DNA of 64,000 nucleotides. It comes from Atopobiaceae bacterium (GTDB taxonomy: Bacteria > Actinomycetota > Coriobacteriia > Coriobacteriales > Atopobiaceae). The DNA is taken from contig JAFWIE010000081.1 of NCBI GenBank assembly GCA_017533825.1, positions 27,812 to 91,811 on the forward strand. Reading direction: 5' to 3'. The position numbers and the translations under genes are program-made. Below are positions 17,652 through 26,691 of this stretch, one piece after another. A model generated the notes under the pieces. That model was not told the origin of the DNA and searched no databases. It saw only the letters and a list, made by a program, of their open reading frames with translations. Position 1 is the first letter of the stretch. Each line of letters starts with the position of its first letter.

Positions 17652-19742
17652 CTACACGTAGAACAACATGTCGTTGTAGGAGGGCACGGGCCAGCGCTCC
17701 TTGCTGCAAACGACTTCCATGGCATCGACGGCCGCACGCAGCTCATCCATTGCCGGTAGCACCTCGTCCCGATACGCCTCGTCACGAGTCGCCGGATCAT
17801 CTATGGCACGTGCGGCGGCGTTCTTCTCCTCCAGCATGGCAGCGAGCTCCCAAATGACATCGGCACCTTCGCTGAGAGTTGCGCAGAGTCCCTCTCGCAC
17901 CTTCGAGGAGATGCCAAACGTGCCTTGGGCGACCAACGCAGTGGCAACATCACTCGCATAGGCCACAATTGCAGGAACGTACAGATGGCGAGCCATATCG
18001 CACATGGTGTTCGCCTCGATGTTGATGAGCTTTGCATACTGCTCTGCCTTAGCGATGTAGCGCGCGTGCAGCTCCGCCTCGCTCAACACGCCATATCGCT
18101 CAAACAGGGCGACGTTCGAGGGATCGATAAGCGCAGGCAGCGCGTCGGGTGTGGTCGTCAGGTTGGGCAAACCGCGCCGTGCAGCCTCGGCCTCCCACTC
18201 CGCAGAGTAACCGTTGCCATCGAAGAGGACGCGTTGGTGGTCGCGGAAGGTGTGGCGCACGAAGCGCATGGCCACGGGATAGAAGTCCTCATCCGAACGG
18301 TCAGCCACGTAGTCACAGAAGCGCTCGCATTGCTCGGCAACGGCAGTGTTCAGCACCACGTTGGGATCGGAGAGGTTCTGCTGCGACCCGCACATACGGA
18401 ACTCGAACTTGTTGCCCGTGAAGGCGAAGGGGCTCGTACGGTTGCGGTCCGTGTTGTCGCGGAATATCTCGGGCAGCGCGGGGACACCCAAGTCCATGAG
18501 CTCGGCTTCGTGCGCCTCGGCATGCTCCTTCTTGATGAGTGCTTCCACCACAGGCGAGAGCGCATCGCCCAGGAAGATGGAGACGATGGCCGGCGGCGCC
18601 TCGTTCGCGCCGAGGCGATGATCGTTGCCGGCCGAAGCGACGCTCATGCGCAGCAGGTCGGCATGTTCGTCCACGGCAGCCACCAGGCACGCCAAGAACA
18701 CGAGGAACTGCAGGTTGTCCTCGGGATGCGGGCCAGGCTCGAGCAGGTTGCGCTCGTCAGCAGAGATGGACCAGTTGTTGTGCTTGCCCGAACCGTTCAC
18801 ATACTCGAAGGGCTTCTCGTGTTGCAAACAGGCCAATCCATAGTTGGTCGCGAGCAGCTTGAGCTTCTCCATGGTGAGTAGGTTGTCGTCGATGGCGAGC
18901 GAACCCTGCTCAAAGATGGGCGCGAGCTCGTGCTGACACGGCGCCACCTCGTTGTGCTTGGTCTTCGCGGGAACAGCGAGCTTCCATAGCTCGTCGTCGA
19001 GCTCCTTCATGAAGGCGTTGACAGAGGGGCGGATGGCTCCGAAGTAGTGCTCCTCGAGCTCCTGTCCCTTTGCGGGAGCCGCGCCAAAGAGGGTTCTGCC
19101 GGTAAGAATCAAGTCGGGACGTGCCTCGTAGTCCTCCTCCTTGATGAGGAAGTACTCCTGCTCTGGCCCGATGGTCGTAATCACGCGCTTGGGGTCGCGG
19201 CCAAACAGCGCAAGCACGCGCTTGGCCTGCTTCTCCAGTGCCGCCTCGGAGCGCAAGAGCGGCGTGCGCTTGTCCAGCGCCTCACCCGTATAGGAGATGA
19301 ACGCGGTGGGGATGCACAGGACCTCGTCCTTGATGAACGCGGGGCTCGTGGGGTCCCACACGGTGTAGCCACGCGCCTCGAAGGTCGCGCGCAGGCCACC
19401 GGAGGGTAGACTCGAGGCATCGGGCTCGCCCTGCACGAGCTCCTTGCCAGAGAACGCCATGATCACCGTGCCATCATCCTGCGGCGTGATGAAGCTGTCG
19501 TGCTTCTCGCTCGTGATGCCGTTGAGGGGCTGGAACCAGTGGGTGAAGTGCGTGGCTCCCTGCTCGAGCGCCCACTCCTTCATGGCGTGCGCGACCTCGT
19601 TGGCGATGTCGAGGTCGATGGGTACGCCCTCCCGGATAACGCGCGAGAGCTCCTTGTATGTAGGCTTCGGAAGCCTTTCGCGCATGTCGGAGTCAGAGAA
19701 CACCAGGCTGCCGAACTCGGCCGTGACTTTATCCTTTGCCAT
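17652..19742 (-). CDS. glnN: glutamine synthetase, type III
   Basis: Makes glutamine from glutamate, ammonia and ATP in the cytosol. At 696 residues it has the length of GSIII dodecamers, far longer than GSI or GSII. Family markers include the N-terminal FGSLVFSDSDMRERLPK, TIGPEQEYFLI, HYFGAIRPSVNAFM, KTKHNEVAPCQHELAPIFEQ, the ATP/glutamate region NGSGKHNNWSIS, and NRTSPFAFTGNKFEFR. ATG 19742 has GAAAGAGGTGAGAC upstream. The 139 bases before it, up to 19881, should hold its promoter; I see no clear hexamers. It belongs with gltBD further along in ammonia assimilation. Confidence 0.96.
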   Translation of the reverse strand: MAKDKVTAEFGSLVFSDSDMRERLPKPTYKELSRVIREGVPIDLDIANEVAHAMKEWALEQGATHFTHWFQPLNGITSEKHDSFITPQDDGTVIMAFSGKELVQGEPDASSLPSGGLRATFEARGYTVWDPTSPAFIKDEVLCIPTAFISYTGEALDKRTPLLRSEAALEKQAKRVLALFGRDPKRVITTIGPEQEYFLIKEEDYEARPDLILTGRTLFGAAPAKGQELEEHYFGAIRPSVNAFMKELDDELWKLAVPAKTKHNEVAPCQHELAPIFEQGSLAIDDNLLTMEKLKLLATNYGLACLQHEKPFEYVNGSGKHNNWSISADERNLLEPGPHPEDNLQFLVFLACLVAAVDEHADLLRMSVASAGNDHRLGANEAPPAIVSIFLGDALSPVVEALIKKEHAEAHEAELMDLGVPALPEIFRDNTDRNRTSPFAFTGNKFEFRMCGSQQNLSDPNVVLNTAVAEQCERFCDYVADRSDEDFYPVAMRFVRHTFRDHQRVLFDGNGYSAEWEAEAARRGLPNLTTTPDALPALIDPSNVALFERYGVLSEAELHARYIAKAEQYAKLINIEANTMCDMARHLYVPAIVAYASDVATALVAQGTFGISSKVREGLCATLSEGADVIWELAAMLEEKNAAARAIDDPATRDEAYRDEVLPAMDELRAAVDAMEVVCSKERWPVPSYNDMLFYV

Positions 19743-19881
19743 GTCTCACCTCTTTCGTAGGGTCCTAAAGAACGCGCTACAGAGTAGGGAGACCACATTT
19801 CGTAGTCATTTCGAGCCGGTGTCGGGAAGCAAAGCGTCTCTTTGCCACGACATGACCCGGACGCGGATTCAAGGGCGTCGT

Positions 19882-20841
19882 TCAGGCGTCCGGCGCAATC
19901 CGCAGCACCACCATGTGCTGCTGGACGAGCGAGTCTGTGCGCATGAAGAACACGCGTCCGTCCACGGGTGACTGCAGCGTCTCCAAAGGGTGGGTATCGA
20001 AGGCATCGAGGACCTGCGCAAGCTTCTGCCCCTTGCGCACGCGGTCCCCTACCCGTACGGTCGTTATCAGGTAGCCCGCCGACCTCCTCGTCCTGAGGTC
20101 GACCAGGTCTTCCTCACGAAGCAAGCTCGTGGTCGCAGCGGGCACCGTGGCCACATTTGCCATACCCGAGAGGATGTCTCGCGCCACGAGAAACCTCAGC
20201 ACGGCATCGGTCACTGTCTGCGCACTTCCCCTGTCGATGCGATCGGTCGCCCGACTATACAACGAGAAGGCATGGGTGCCGTTCTGCTGCCAAACGTAGT
20301 TGAGCGTACTCTCGTCAAAGAGCGACGGCACGCGCGTCACCACATAGGGCAGGCCGAAGTCCCGTGCGAGCACCACAGAGCGTTCCGAGATCGGCCCTTG
20401 GTGAGAGATGCGCACATGTGGCAGAAAGTCACCCTGCTGGTTGAAGCTGCACAGCTGGATGCCATGTGCATAGGTCTGCGCCACGCGCAGCATCGCCGCC
20501 GCAATGCGCTCGGTGGTGCCGCCCCGCTCGTCTCCGGGAAAGCTCCTGTTGATGTCGGTTCGCTCCACGGGCCAGAACCGCTGTTGAACGTTCATGGAGA
20601 ACGGGTTGACGCTGGGAATCACGAGGATGCTCTTGCCCGCACTGATCATCCCCTCGTGTTCCAGATTTGCGAGAAGCGCCACGAGTCGTGCGCAGATGAA
20701 GGTCTGCTGCACCTCGTTGCCCCGCATGGACCCCACGATCGCACACGCACGCGCCCCGCGCTCGTCACCAAACTCGAAGCCTCGAATGCGCACGGGCTCC
20801 CGATGGGGCACCTCCATCTGATAAACGATGCCACTCCTCAT
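19882..20841 (-). CDS. M14-like succinylglutamate desuccinylase/aspartoacylase family protein (second of a pair)
   Basis: A 319-residue protein of the AstE/AspA family, M14-like zinc deacylases. The region that normally carries GxHG(D/N)E reads GSMRGNEVQQ, so the first His is not present, and the usual DLH position reads IQLCSF. The fold signature PSVNPFSMNVQQRFWP and DINRSFPG is kept, and the C-terminal barrel has SPVDGRVFFM. It starts at 20841 within the stop of the upstream paralogue (ATGA overlap), so the two are translationally coupled. The metal site is weak, so activity is uncertain; this variant may be normal for the subfamily. Confidence 0.8.
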   Translation of the reverse strand: MRSGIVYQMEVPHREPVRIRGFEFGDERGARACAIVGSMRGNEVQQTFICARLVALLANLEHEGMISAGKSILVIPSVNPFSMNVQQRFWPVERTDINRSFPGDERGGTTERIAAAMLRVAQTYAHGIQLCSFNQQGDFLPHVRISHQGPISERSVVLARDFGLPYVVTRVPSLFDESTLNYVWQQNGTHAFSLYSRATDRIDRGSAQTVTDAVLRFLVARDILSGMANVATVPAATTSLLREEDLVDLRTRRSAGYLITTVRVGDRVRKGQKLAQVLDAFDTHPLETLQSPVDGRVFFMRTDSLVQQHMVVLRIAPDA

Positions 20842-21767
20842 CGCTCCTCCTCGAGTATCCGCGCCAGAAGTGAGCCAGGCTGCACGAAGGGATAATCCCT
20901 CAGAGAGAAGACGAGCCCATTGCAAGGCGCTCGCAACTCAGAGCGCGTTATGCCCTCCAAGGGGTCCACTATCGCACCAACCACGTCACCTCTCCTGACC
21001 CAATCGCCATGTTCCACGCTCGGAAGGAACAGCCCTGGATCGGACGCCATAAGAACGGCAACGTTGCCGCCACGCACGACGCGCGGATACGGGAGGGCAA
21101 TAGTCGAGCCCGTCCATGCATGAAGCTTCTCCAAGAGACGCAGGATGCCCTCCACCAGCCACACCTCCGAGTTCTTGTTTATGTGCGCTCCCGAACCCAT
21201 TTCCACGACGACCGTAGGACAACCTCGCGCGTTGAGCGCATAGGCTAACGTGGGTTGCGAAACCGATTGCGCGGATCGTGCCCAGATGATCTGAGGATTG
21301 AGCAGAGAGGCCAGGCTTATGAGGCCTGCATCGTCCTGCTCGTCGATGCGCACCTGCGTCAACTCTCGCACGCGCGCGTCGGACGAATGGAGCACCACAC
21401 AGGCATGGGCACCCAGGATGTCATTGAACACGGCATCGGCAAGCACCTCCGTGAGACTCCCATCCGGATTGCCGGGAAAGGTCCTCTCGAGGTCTATGTC
21501 GAATTGAGGAACTCCGTGCTCGTGCGACGAGAGCCCAAGGGGATTGAGGGCCGGGTAGATGTCCACGACACCCCTCAGATCGCCCGGGCATTCGTTGAGC
21601 CTGCGCGCAAGCTCAAAGGTCACAAACTGGCCTTCCAGCTCGTCTCCGTACATGCCCGCCACCACGGCGATGCGTGGCCCGTTGCGTCTCGTTCCACAGA
21701 TGTGGTTCTTCTGCACCACGAGGCTTTCTCCTATGGGAAGCATCGCAGTGAATACGGTCTGCTTCAT
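20838..21767 (-). CDS. M14-like succinylglutamate desuccinylase/aspartoacylase family protein (first of a pair)
   Basis: A 309-residue member of the AstE/AspA family. The metal loop reads AGMYGDELEGQ where active enzymes have His at the Tyr position; the Glu is present and a later His occurs in CVVLHSSDAR. YPALNPLGLSSHEHG and DLERTFPGNPDG are typical of the fold, and VEMGSGAHIN lies near the catalytic Glu. The C-terminal part (LRAPCNGLVFSLRDYPFVQPG) is the usual small beta barrel. It overlaps the second paralogue by 4 bases. Together they may form a heteromer acting on N-acyl amino acids. Confidence 0.82.
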   Translation of the reverse strand: MKQTVFTAMLPIGESLVVQKNHICGTRRNGPRIAVVAGMYGDELEGQFVTFELARRLNECPGDLRGVVDIYPALNPLGLSSHEHGVPQFDIDLERTFPGNPDGSLTEVLADAVFNDILGAHACVVLHSSDARVRELTQVRIDEQDDAGLISLASLLNPQIIWARSAQSVSQPTLAYALNARGCPTVVVEMGSGAHINKNSEVWLVEGILRLLEKLHAWTGSTIALPYPRVVRGGNVAVLMASDPGLFLPSVEHGDWVRRGDVVGAIVDPLEGITRSELRAPCNGLVFSLRDYPFVQPGSLLARILEEER

Positions 21768-22090
21768 GAGGTCCTCGCTTCGTCCGCTTCCACTATCGGC
21801 ACTGGCACGGGAGCCGAGCCAAGGGGATACGCCACCTCAAGAACAATTCTGCGCTGGCTTTACTTCTCAGCCGTTGCCCAAGCATTACCAAAAGACTTCA
21901 CACGGCTCACAAACGCGTGTCGCATCCGTCACAGCTTGAAGACGCGGGCAAAGGCTCCCCGGAACCGCCAGCGCCTTGTGTACAGTGTCCAGCGCTCCTG
22001 CCGCGCATGCGGACTTGCGCCGGTTTGCGCCGACCTGCGCCGACTTGCGCCGCAGAAGACGAGCGAGATGTGATGAGGAGAGGGGAACCC
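21768..22090. other. divergent intergenic region before gltB
   Basis: 323 bases between the M14-like pair (minus) and gltB (plus). It holds a 10 bp tandem repeat near the gltB end and AGGAGAGGGG just before the gltB start. I see no clear -35/-10 pair, riboswitch or small gene. Confidence 0.5.
22015..22054. repeat. 10 bp tandem repeat in the gltB leader, four units
   Basis: Four adjacent units of TTGCGCCGAC with one or two changes, ending 36 bases before the gltB start codon. Confidence 0.8.
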
Positions 22091-25000
22091 ATGGAGAGAG
22101 GACTCTATCGCCCAGAGTTTGAGCACGATGCTTGCGGCATCGGAGCCTTGGCTCACCTCAAGGGAGAACGCTCCCACAGCATGGTGGACGACGCCCTGAG
22201 CGTGCTCGTGAACCTCGAGCACCGGGGTGGCAAAGGACTTGAGGCAAACACCGGAGATGGTGCCGGGATTCTCTTCCAAGTACCGCACAGGTTCTTCCGT
22301 AAGGAGGCGCAGAAGTGCGGCCATTTGCTTCCGGACGAGGATGACTACGGCGTCGCTATGTTGTTCTGCCCCCAGGACGAGCGCGGCGTCGCGGACGCCC
22401 GTCGCGTTTTTGAGGAGGGGTGCGCGGCCGAGGGGATACCGGTGCTCTTCTGGCGCGAGGTGCCCGTGGACGATCACGACCTCGGAGCAACCGCCCGGGC
22501 GTGCATGCCAACCATCCTCCAGGCGTTCGTCGCCCGCCCACTGAACGTGACCGCCGGAGTCGACTTCGAGCGAGCGCTGTACGTATGCAGACGGGTCATA
22601 GAGAAGCGGGCGAACGCCTCGCACGAGCTTGCAGACAAGATCTTCTACGTGTGCTCCATGAGCGCGCGCACCATCGTGTACAAAGGCATGCTGGTGGCCA
22701 CGCAGATGCGTCGCTTCTATCTGGACCTCAACGACGCCGCGGTGGAAAGCTCGATTGCGCTCGTCCACTCCCGCTACTCGACCAACACCACGCCCAGCTG
22801 GGAGAGGGCCCACCCCAACCGATACATCATCCACAACGGCGAGATAAACACGCTGCGCGGCAACGTCAACTGGCTTCGCGCCAGGGAACCACACCTCTAC
22901 TCGCCCGTACTTGGACACAAGTTGGAGAAGACGCTCCCCATCATAAACCGCGAGGGATCCGACTCGGCAATCCTCGACAACATGCTCGAGTTCCTGGTGA
23001 TGAACGGACGCGATCTCGCACGCGCCGTGACGCTCGTCATCCCCGAACCGTGGGACCACAACGCCCAGCTCTCCGAGGAGCGGCGCAGCTATGACGCGTA
23101 CCAATCCATGCTCATGGAGCCATGGGACGGACCGGCGGCCATCGCGTTCTCGGACGGCACCGTCATGGGCGCCGCCCTCGACCGCAACGGCCTGCGACCC
23201 GCCCGCTACTACGTCACGCGCGACGACCGCCTGATCCTTGCCAGCGAGGTGGGTGCCATCGACATGGACTCCCGCGTGATCCTACAGGCCGGCTGCTTGG
23301 GGCCAGGCGAAATGCTGCTGGTAGACCCCTCACAGGGACGTGTCATCTTCAACGACGAGCTGCGCAATAGATACGCCTCGCAAAAGCCCTTCCGCACCTG
23401 GCTGAGCACCCAGACCGTCAGCGCGGCCGACCTTCCGTTACCCGAGTCGGGAGCGGGAAAAGGTCGCGTGACCGCCGCCCGTGACGCAAGCGAGTCGCTC
23501 GCTTGGCGCCTGGCATGTCATGGCTACCGCTTCGACGACGTGGAAGAGGTCGTGCGTCACATGGCACAGACGGGTGGCGTGCCTTTGGCCTCCATGGGAA
23601 CCGACGTGCCCCCCGCCGTGCTCTCCAAGCTGCCCCGCTCGTTCTTCGACTACTTCAACGAGCTCTTTGCCCAGGTGACCAACCCGCCCATCGACGCGCT
23701 GCGCGAGAGCATGGTCACCTCGAACGTGCTGTATCTTGGCAACCATGGGAACCTGCTGGAAGACAGTCGCGACAACTGTCGCGCGATTCGCCTGGAGGGG
23801 CCCATCCTCTCGCGGGACGACTTCGAGCGGATTCGCGGCATAGACCGCGTGGGATTCCGCTCCCAGACGTTCAGTGCCACCTACCCCAAGGGCGCAGGTC
23901 CACATGCCTTGGAACATGCGCTCGATGAGCTCGACGTACGCGTGAGCGATGCCGTCGAGCAAGGCGTGAACATTGTCATCATCTCGGACCGCGCCACGCG
24001 CAATGAGGTTCCCATCCCATCCCTGCTTGCGTTGGGAAGCGTCCACAACCACCTCGTCCGGCTGGGCCTACGCATGCAAGCCGACATTGTCGTTGAGACG
24101 GGCGATGCCATGAGTCCGCACGACTTCGCCGCACTCATCGGCTACTCGGCAACGGGCATCCATCCCTACCTCGCACACGAGTGCATAGACGACCTGCTCG
24201 CACAGGGCGCCCTGGACCTTTCCGCACGCACGGCGCACGCAAACTATGACCAGGCAGTGACGGCGGGAATCGTCTCCATCATGAGCAAGATGGGCATCTC
24301 GACCATACAGGGCTATCACTCCGCCCAGATATTCGAAATCCTAGGGCTTGGCAAGTCGTTGGTCGACCGCTGCTTTGCGGGCAGTGCCTCACGCATTGGG
24401 GGTCTCGACCTCGAAGGACTCCAACGCGAGGTCGACGAGCGGCAGCGTCTGGCAGCGCCGTTTGCGAACGCATCGACAACGAGCGGGCTGCCCAGCTCCG
24501 GCATCACGAAGTGGAGGCCAGGCGCCGAGGAGCACCTCATAACGCCGCAGGCAATCCATCTGCTGCAGCGCGCATGCCGAGAAGGAAGCTGGGAGACCTT
24601 CCGTGCCTATACGGAAGAGGTGCGCCGCGCAGGCCGCACGGTGGTGCTGCGAGACCTGCTCGACTTCGTTCCGCTGCCCAGCGGACCCGTGCCGCTTGAC
24701 GAGGTGGAGCCTGTCTCGTCCATCGTGCACAGGTTCAACACGGGCGCCATGAGCTTTGGGTCTCTCTCCAAGGAGGCGCACGAGTGCCTCGCCATCGCCA
24801 TGAACCGCCTGGGGGGACGATCAAACACGGGCGAGGGCGGCGAAGACCCTGCCCGCGAGACGCCGCTGGCGAACGGCGACAGCCTGAACTCGGCCATAAA
24901 GCAGGTCGCCTCGGGACGTTTCGGGGTCACCAGCCGCTATCTTGGCAGCGCAATCGAGATACAAATAAAGATGGCTCAGGGCGCGAAGCCCGGCGAGGGT

Positions 25001-26689
25001 GGACACCTGCCCGGCCGCAAGGTGTGGCCCTGGGTGGCGCGCATCCGCCATTCCACCCCCGGCGTCGGGCTCATCTCTCCCCCACCGCACCACGACATCT
25101 ACTCCATCGAAGACCTCGCCGAGCTCATCTTTGACCTGAAGTGTGCAAACCCTGACGCGCGCATCTCGGTGAAGCTCGTGAGCGAGGCCGGCGTGGGAAC
25201 CATCGCGACCGGCGTCGCAAAGGGAGGAGCAGCCAAAATCCTCGTCTCCGGTTCGAACGGCGGCACGGGTGCGGCACCGCGCGACTCTATCTACCACGCG
25301 GGCCTCCCCCTTGAGCTCGGACTTGCCGAGGCACAGCAAACCCTACTCATGAACGGCCTCCGCTCACGCGTGGTGCTCGAAGCCGACGGAAAGCTCATGG
25401 ACGGGCGCGACGTAGCTGTCGCCGCATTACTTGGCGCAGAGGAGTTCGGCTTCGCCACCATGCCGCTCATCGCCTTGGGCTGTCTCATGCAGCGTGACTG
25501 TCACCAGGACACCTGCCCGGTAGGCATTTGTACGCAAGACGAGCGCCTGCGCTGCCGCTTCACAGGGCGGCCCGAACACGTGGTCAACTTCATGACCTTC
25601 GTGGCGCAAGACCTACGTGAGCACATGGCACGTCTGGGCTTCCGCACCGTTGACGAGATGGTGGGTCATCCGGAGTGTCTGCGACAGGTGCGCGTCGAAG
25701 GCCACGACAAGGCAAACTCCTGCGACCTCTCCAGCCTGCTTTATCGCGCGACACCCCAACTCGCGGAAGACATTCCTGGAGCAGATGGCGTGCGGTTTCT
25801 TCCCAGCATGGCAGCCGACCTCCACCTGGACGAGACCCTCGACGCGACACTCTTCATTCCCTACACCTCCAGTGCGCGCGAGCACATGGTGCCCGTCAAG
25901 TTCCACGCCGACATAGATAACGTCAACCGATGTGTGGGCACCATGCTGGGAGCCGTCGTCACCAAGGCGCATCCCGAGGGCCTGCCTGCGGGGGCGATCA
26001 CCATAGACTGCGCAGGCTCGGGAGGCCAGAGCTTCGGAGCCTTCCTACCACGCGGCGTGACGCTCAACATTGAGGGAGACGCGAACGACTACGTGGGCAA
26101 GGGCCTCTCGGGCGGCATCGTCGCGGTTCGGCCATCCACGAGCGCAACGTATAAGTTCGACGAGAACGTCAGCGTCGGCAACGTCGCCTTCTATGGTGCG
26201 ACGAGCGGCCGCGGGTTCGTGAACGGCCTGGCAGGACAACGCTTCGGCGTGAGGAATTCCGGCGCGACGCTCGTCGTGGAGGGCGTGGGGAACCACGGCT
26301 GCGAGTATATGACGGGCGGAGAGGTCGTGATTCTCGGTGAGGTGGGACCGAACTTCGCCGCTGGCATGAGCGGTGGCGTCGCCTACGTGTATGACGAGCT
26401 GCACACCTTGGCCGATCGTTGCAACCAAGACATGGTGGACCTGCTCACACCGACGGACGTAGAGCTGGAGCACGTCCGTCAGCTCGTAGAGGAGCACGTG
26501 GAGCGCACCAACAGCCCGCGTGGCATACGCCTCCTCTATCAATTCGCGGAGGCGAGGCGTTCCTTCGTGAAGGTCATTCCGCGCGAATACCGCAAGATTA
26601 TCGAACGGGCCAAGGTCGAGCAATCGCACGGCGTGAGTCGCGAGGAGGCCGTCGAGCTCGCATTCGAGGCACTGAGGAAAGAGGTGTAG
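22091..26689 (+). CDS. gltB: glutamate synthase large subunit
   Basis: A 1532-residue large subunit that moves the amide of glutamine to 2-oxoglutarate. FEHDACGIGALAHLKG gives the amidotransferase nucleophile Cys at residue 15, after a short propeptide removed on maturation. The central and FMN domains follow (MSFGSLSKEAHECLA, NTGEGGEDP, KPGEGGHLPG, GVAKGGA, GGTGAAP). The 3Fe-4S cysteines lie in CLMQRDCHQDTCPVGIC near residue 1131, and the C-terminal GXGXG helix domain has GLSGGIVAV and NHGCEYMTGGEVVILG. ATG 22091 was chosen because AGGAGAGGGG precedes it and the Cys position then fits. gltD follows after 2 bases. Confidence 0.97.
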   Translation: MERGLYRPEFEHDACGIGALAHLKGERSHSMVDDALSVLVNLEHRGGKGLEANTGDGAGILFQVPHRFFRKEAQKCGHLLPDEDDYGVAMLFCPQDERGVADARRVFEEGCAAEGIPVLFWREVPVDDHDLGATARACMPTILQAFVARPLNVTAGVDFERALYVCRRVIEKRANASHELADKIFYVCSMSARTIVYKGMLVATQMRRFYLDLNDAAVESSIALVHSRYSTNTTPSWERAHPNRYIIHNGEINTLRGNVNWLRAREPHLYSPVLGHKLEKTLPIINREGSDSAILDNMLEFLVMNGRDLARAVTLVIPEPWDHNAQLSEERRSYDAYQSMLMEPWDGPAAIAFSDGTVMGAALDRNGLRPARYYVTRDDRLILASEVGAIDMDSRVILQAGCLGPGEMLLVDPSQGRVIFNDELRNRYASQKPFRTWLSTQTVSAADLPLPESGAGKGRVTAARDASESLAWRLACHGYRFDDVEEVVRHMAQTGGVPLASMGTDVPPAVLSKLPRSFFDYFNELFAQVTNPPIDALRESMVTSNVLYLGNHGNLLEDSRDNCRAIRLEGPILSRDDFERIRGIDRVGFRSQTFSATYPKGAGPHALEHALDELDVRVSDAVEQGVNIVIISDRATRNEVPIPSLLALGSVHNHLVRLGLRMQADIVVETGDAMSPHDFAALIGYSATGIHPYLAHECIDDLLAQGALDLSARTAHANYDQAVTAGIVSIMSKMGISTIQGYHSAQIFEILGLGKSLVDRCFAGSASRIGGLDLEGLQREVDERQRLAAPFANASTTSGLPSSGITKWRPGAEEHLITPQAIHLLQRACREGSWETFRAYTEEVRRAGRTVVLRDLLDFVPLPSGPVPLDEVEPVSSIVHRFNTGAMSFGSLSKEAHECLAIAMNRLGGRSNTGEGGEDPARETPLANGDSLNSAIKQVASGRFGVTSRYLGSAIEIQIKMAQGAKPGEGGHLPGRKVWPWVARIRHSTPGVGLISPPPHHDIYSIEDLAELIFDLKCANPDARISVKLVSEAGVGTIATGVAKGGAAKILVSGSNGGTGAAPRDSIYHAGLPLELGLAEAQQTLLMNGLRSRVVLEADGKLMDGRDVAVAALLGAEEFGFATMPLIALGCLMQRDCHQDTCPVGICTQDERLRCRFTGRPEHVVNFMTFVAQDLREHMARLGFRTVDEMVGHPECLRQVRVEGHDKANSCDLSSLLYRATPQLAEDIPGADGVRFLPSMAADLHLDETLDATLFIPYTSSAREHMVPVKFHADIDNVNRCVGTMLGAVVTKAHPEGLPAGAITIDCAGSGGQSFGAFLPRGVTLNIEGDANDYVGKGLSGGIVAVRPSTSATYKFDENVSVGNVAFYGATSGRGFVNGLAGQRFGVRNSGATLVVEGVGNHGCEYMTGGEVVILGEVGPNFAAGMSGGVAYVYDELHTLADRCNQDMVDLLTPTDVELEHVRQLVEEHVERTNSPRGIRLLYQFAEARRSFVKVIPREYRKIIERAKVEQSHGVSREEAVELAFEALRKEV

Positions 26690-26691
26690 CC

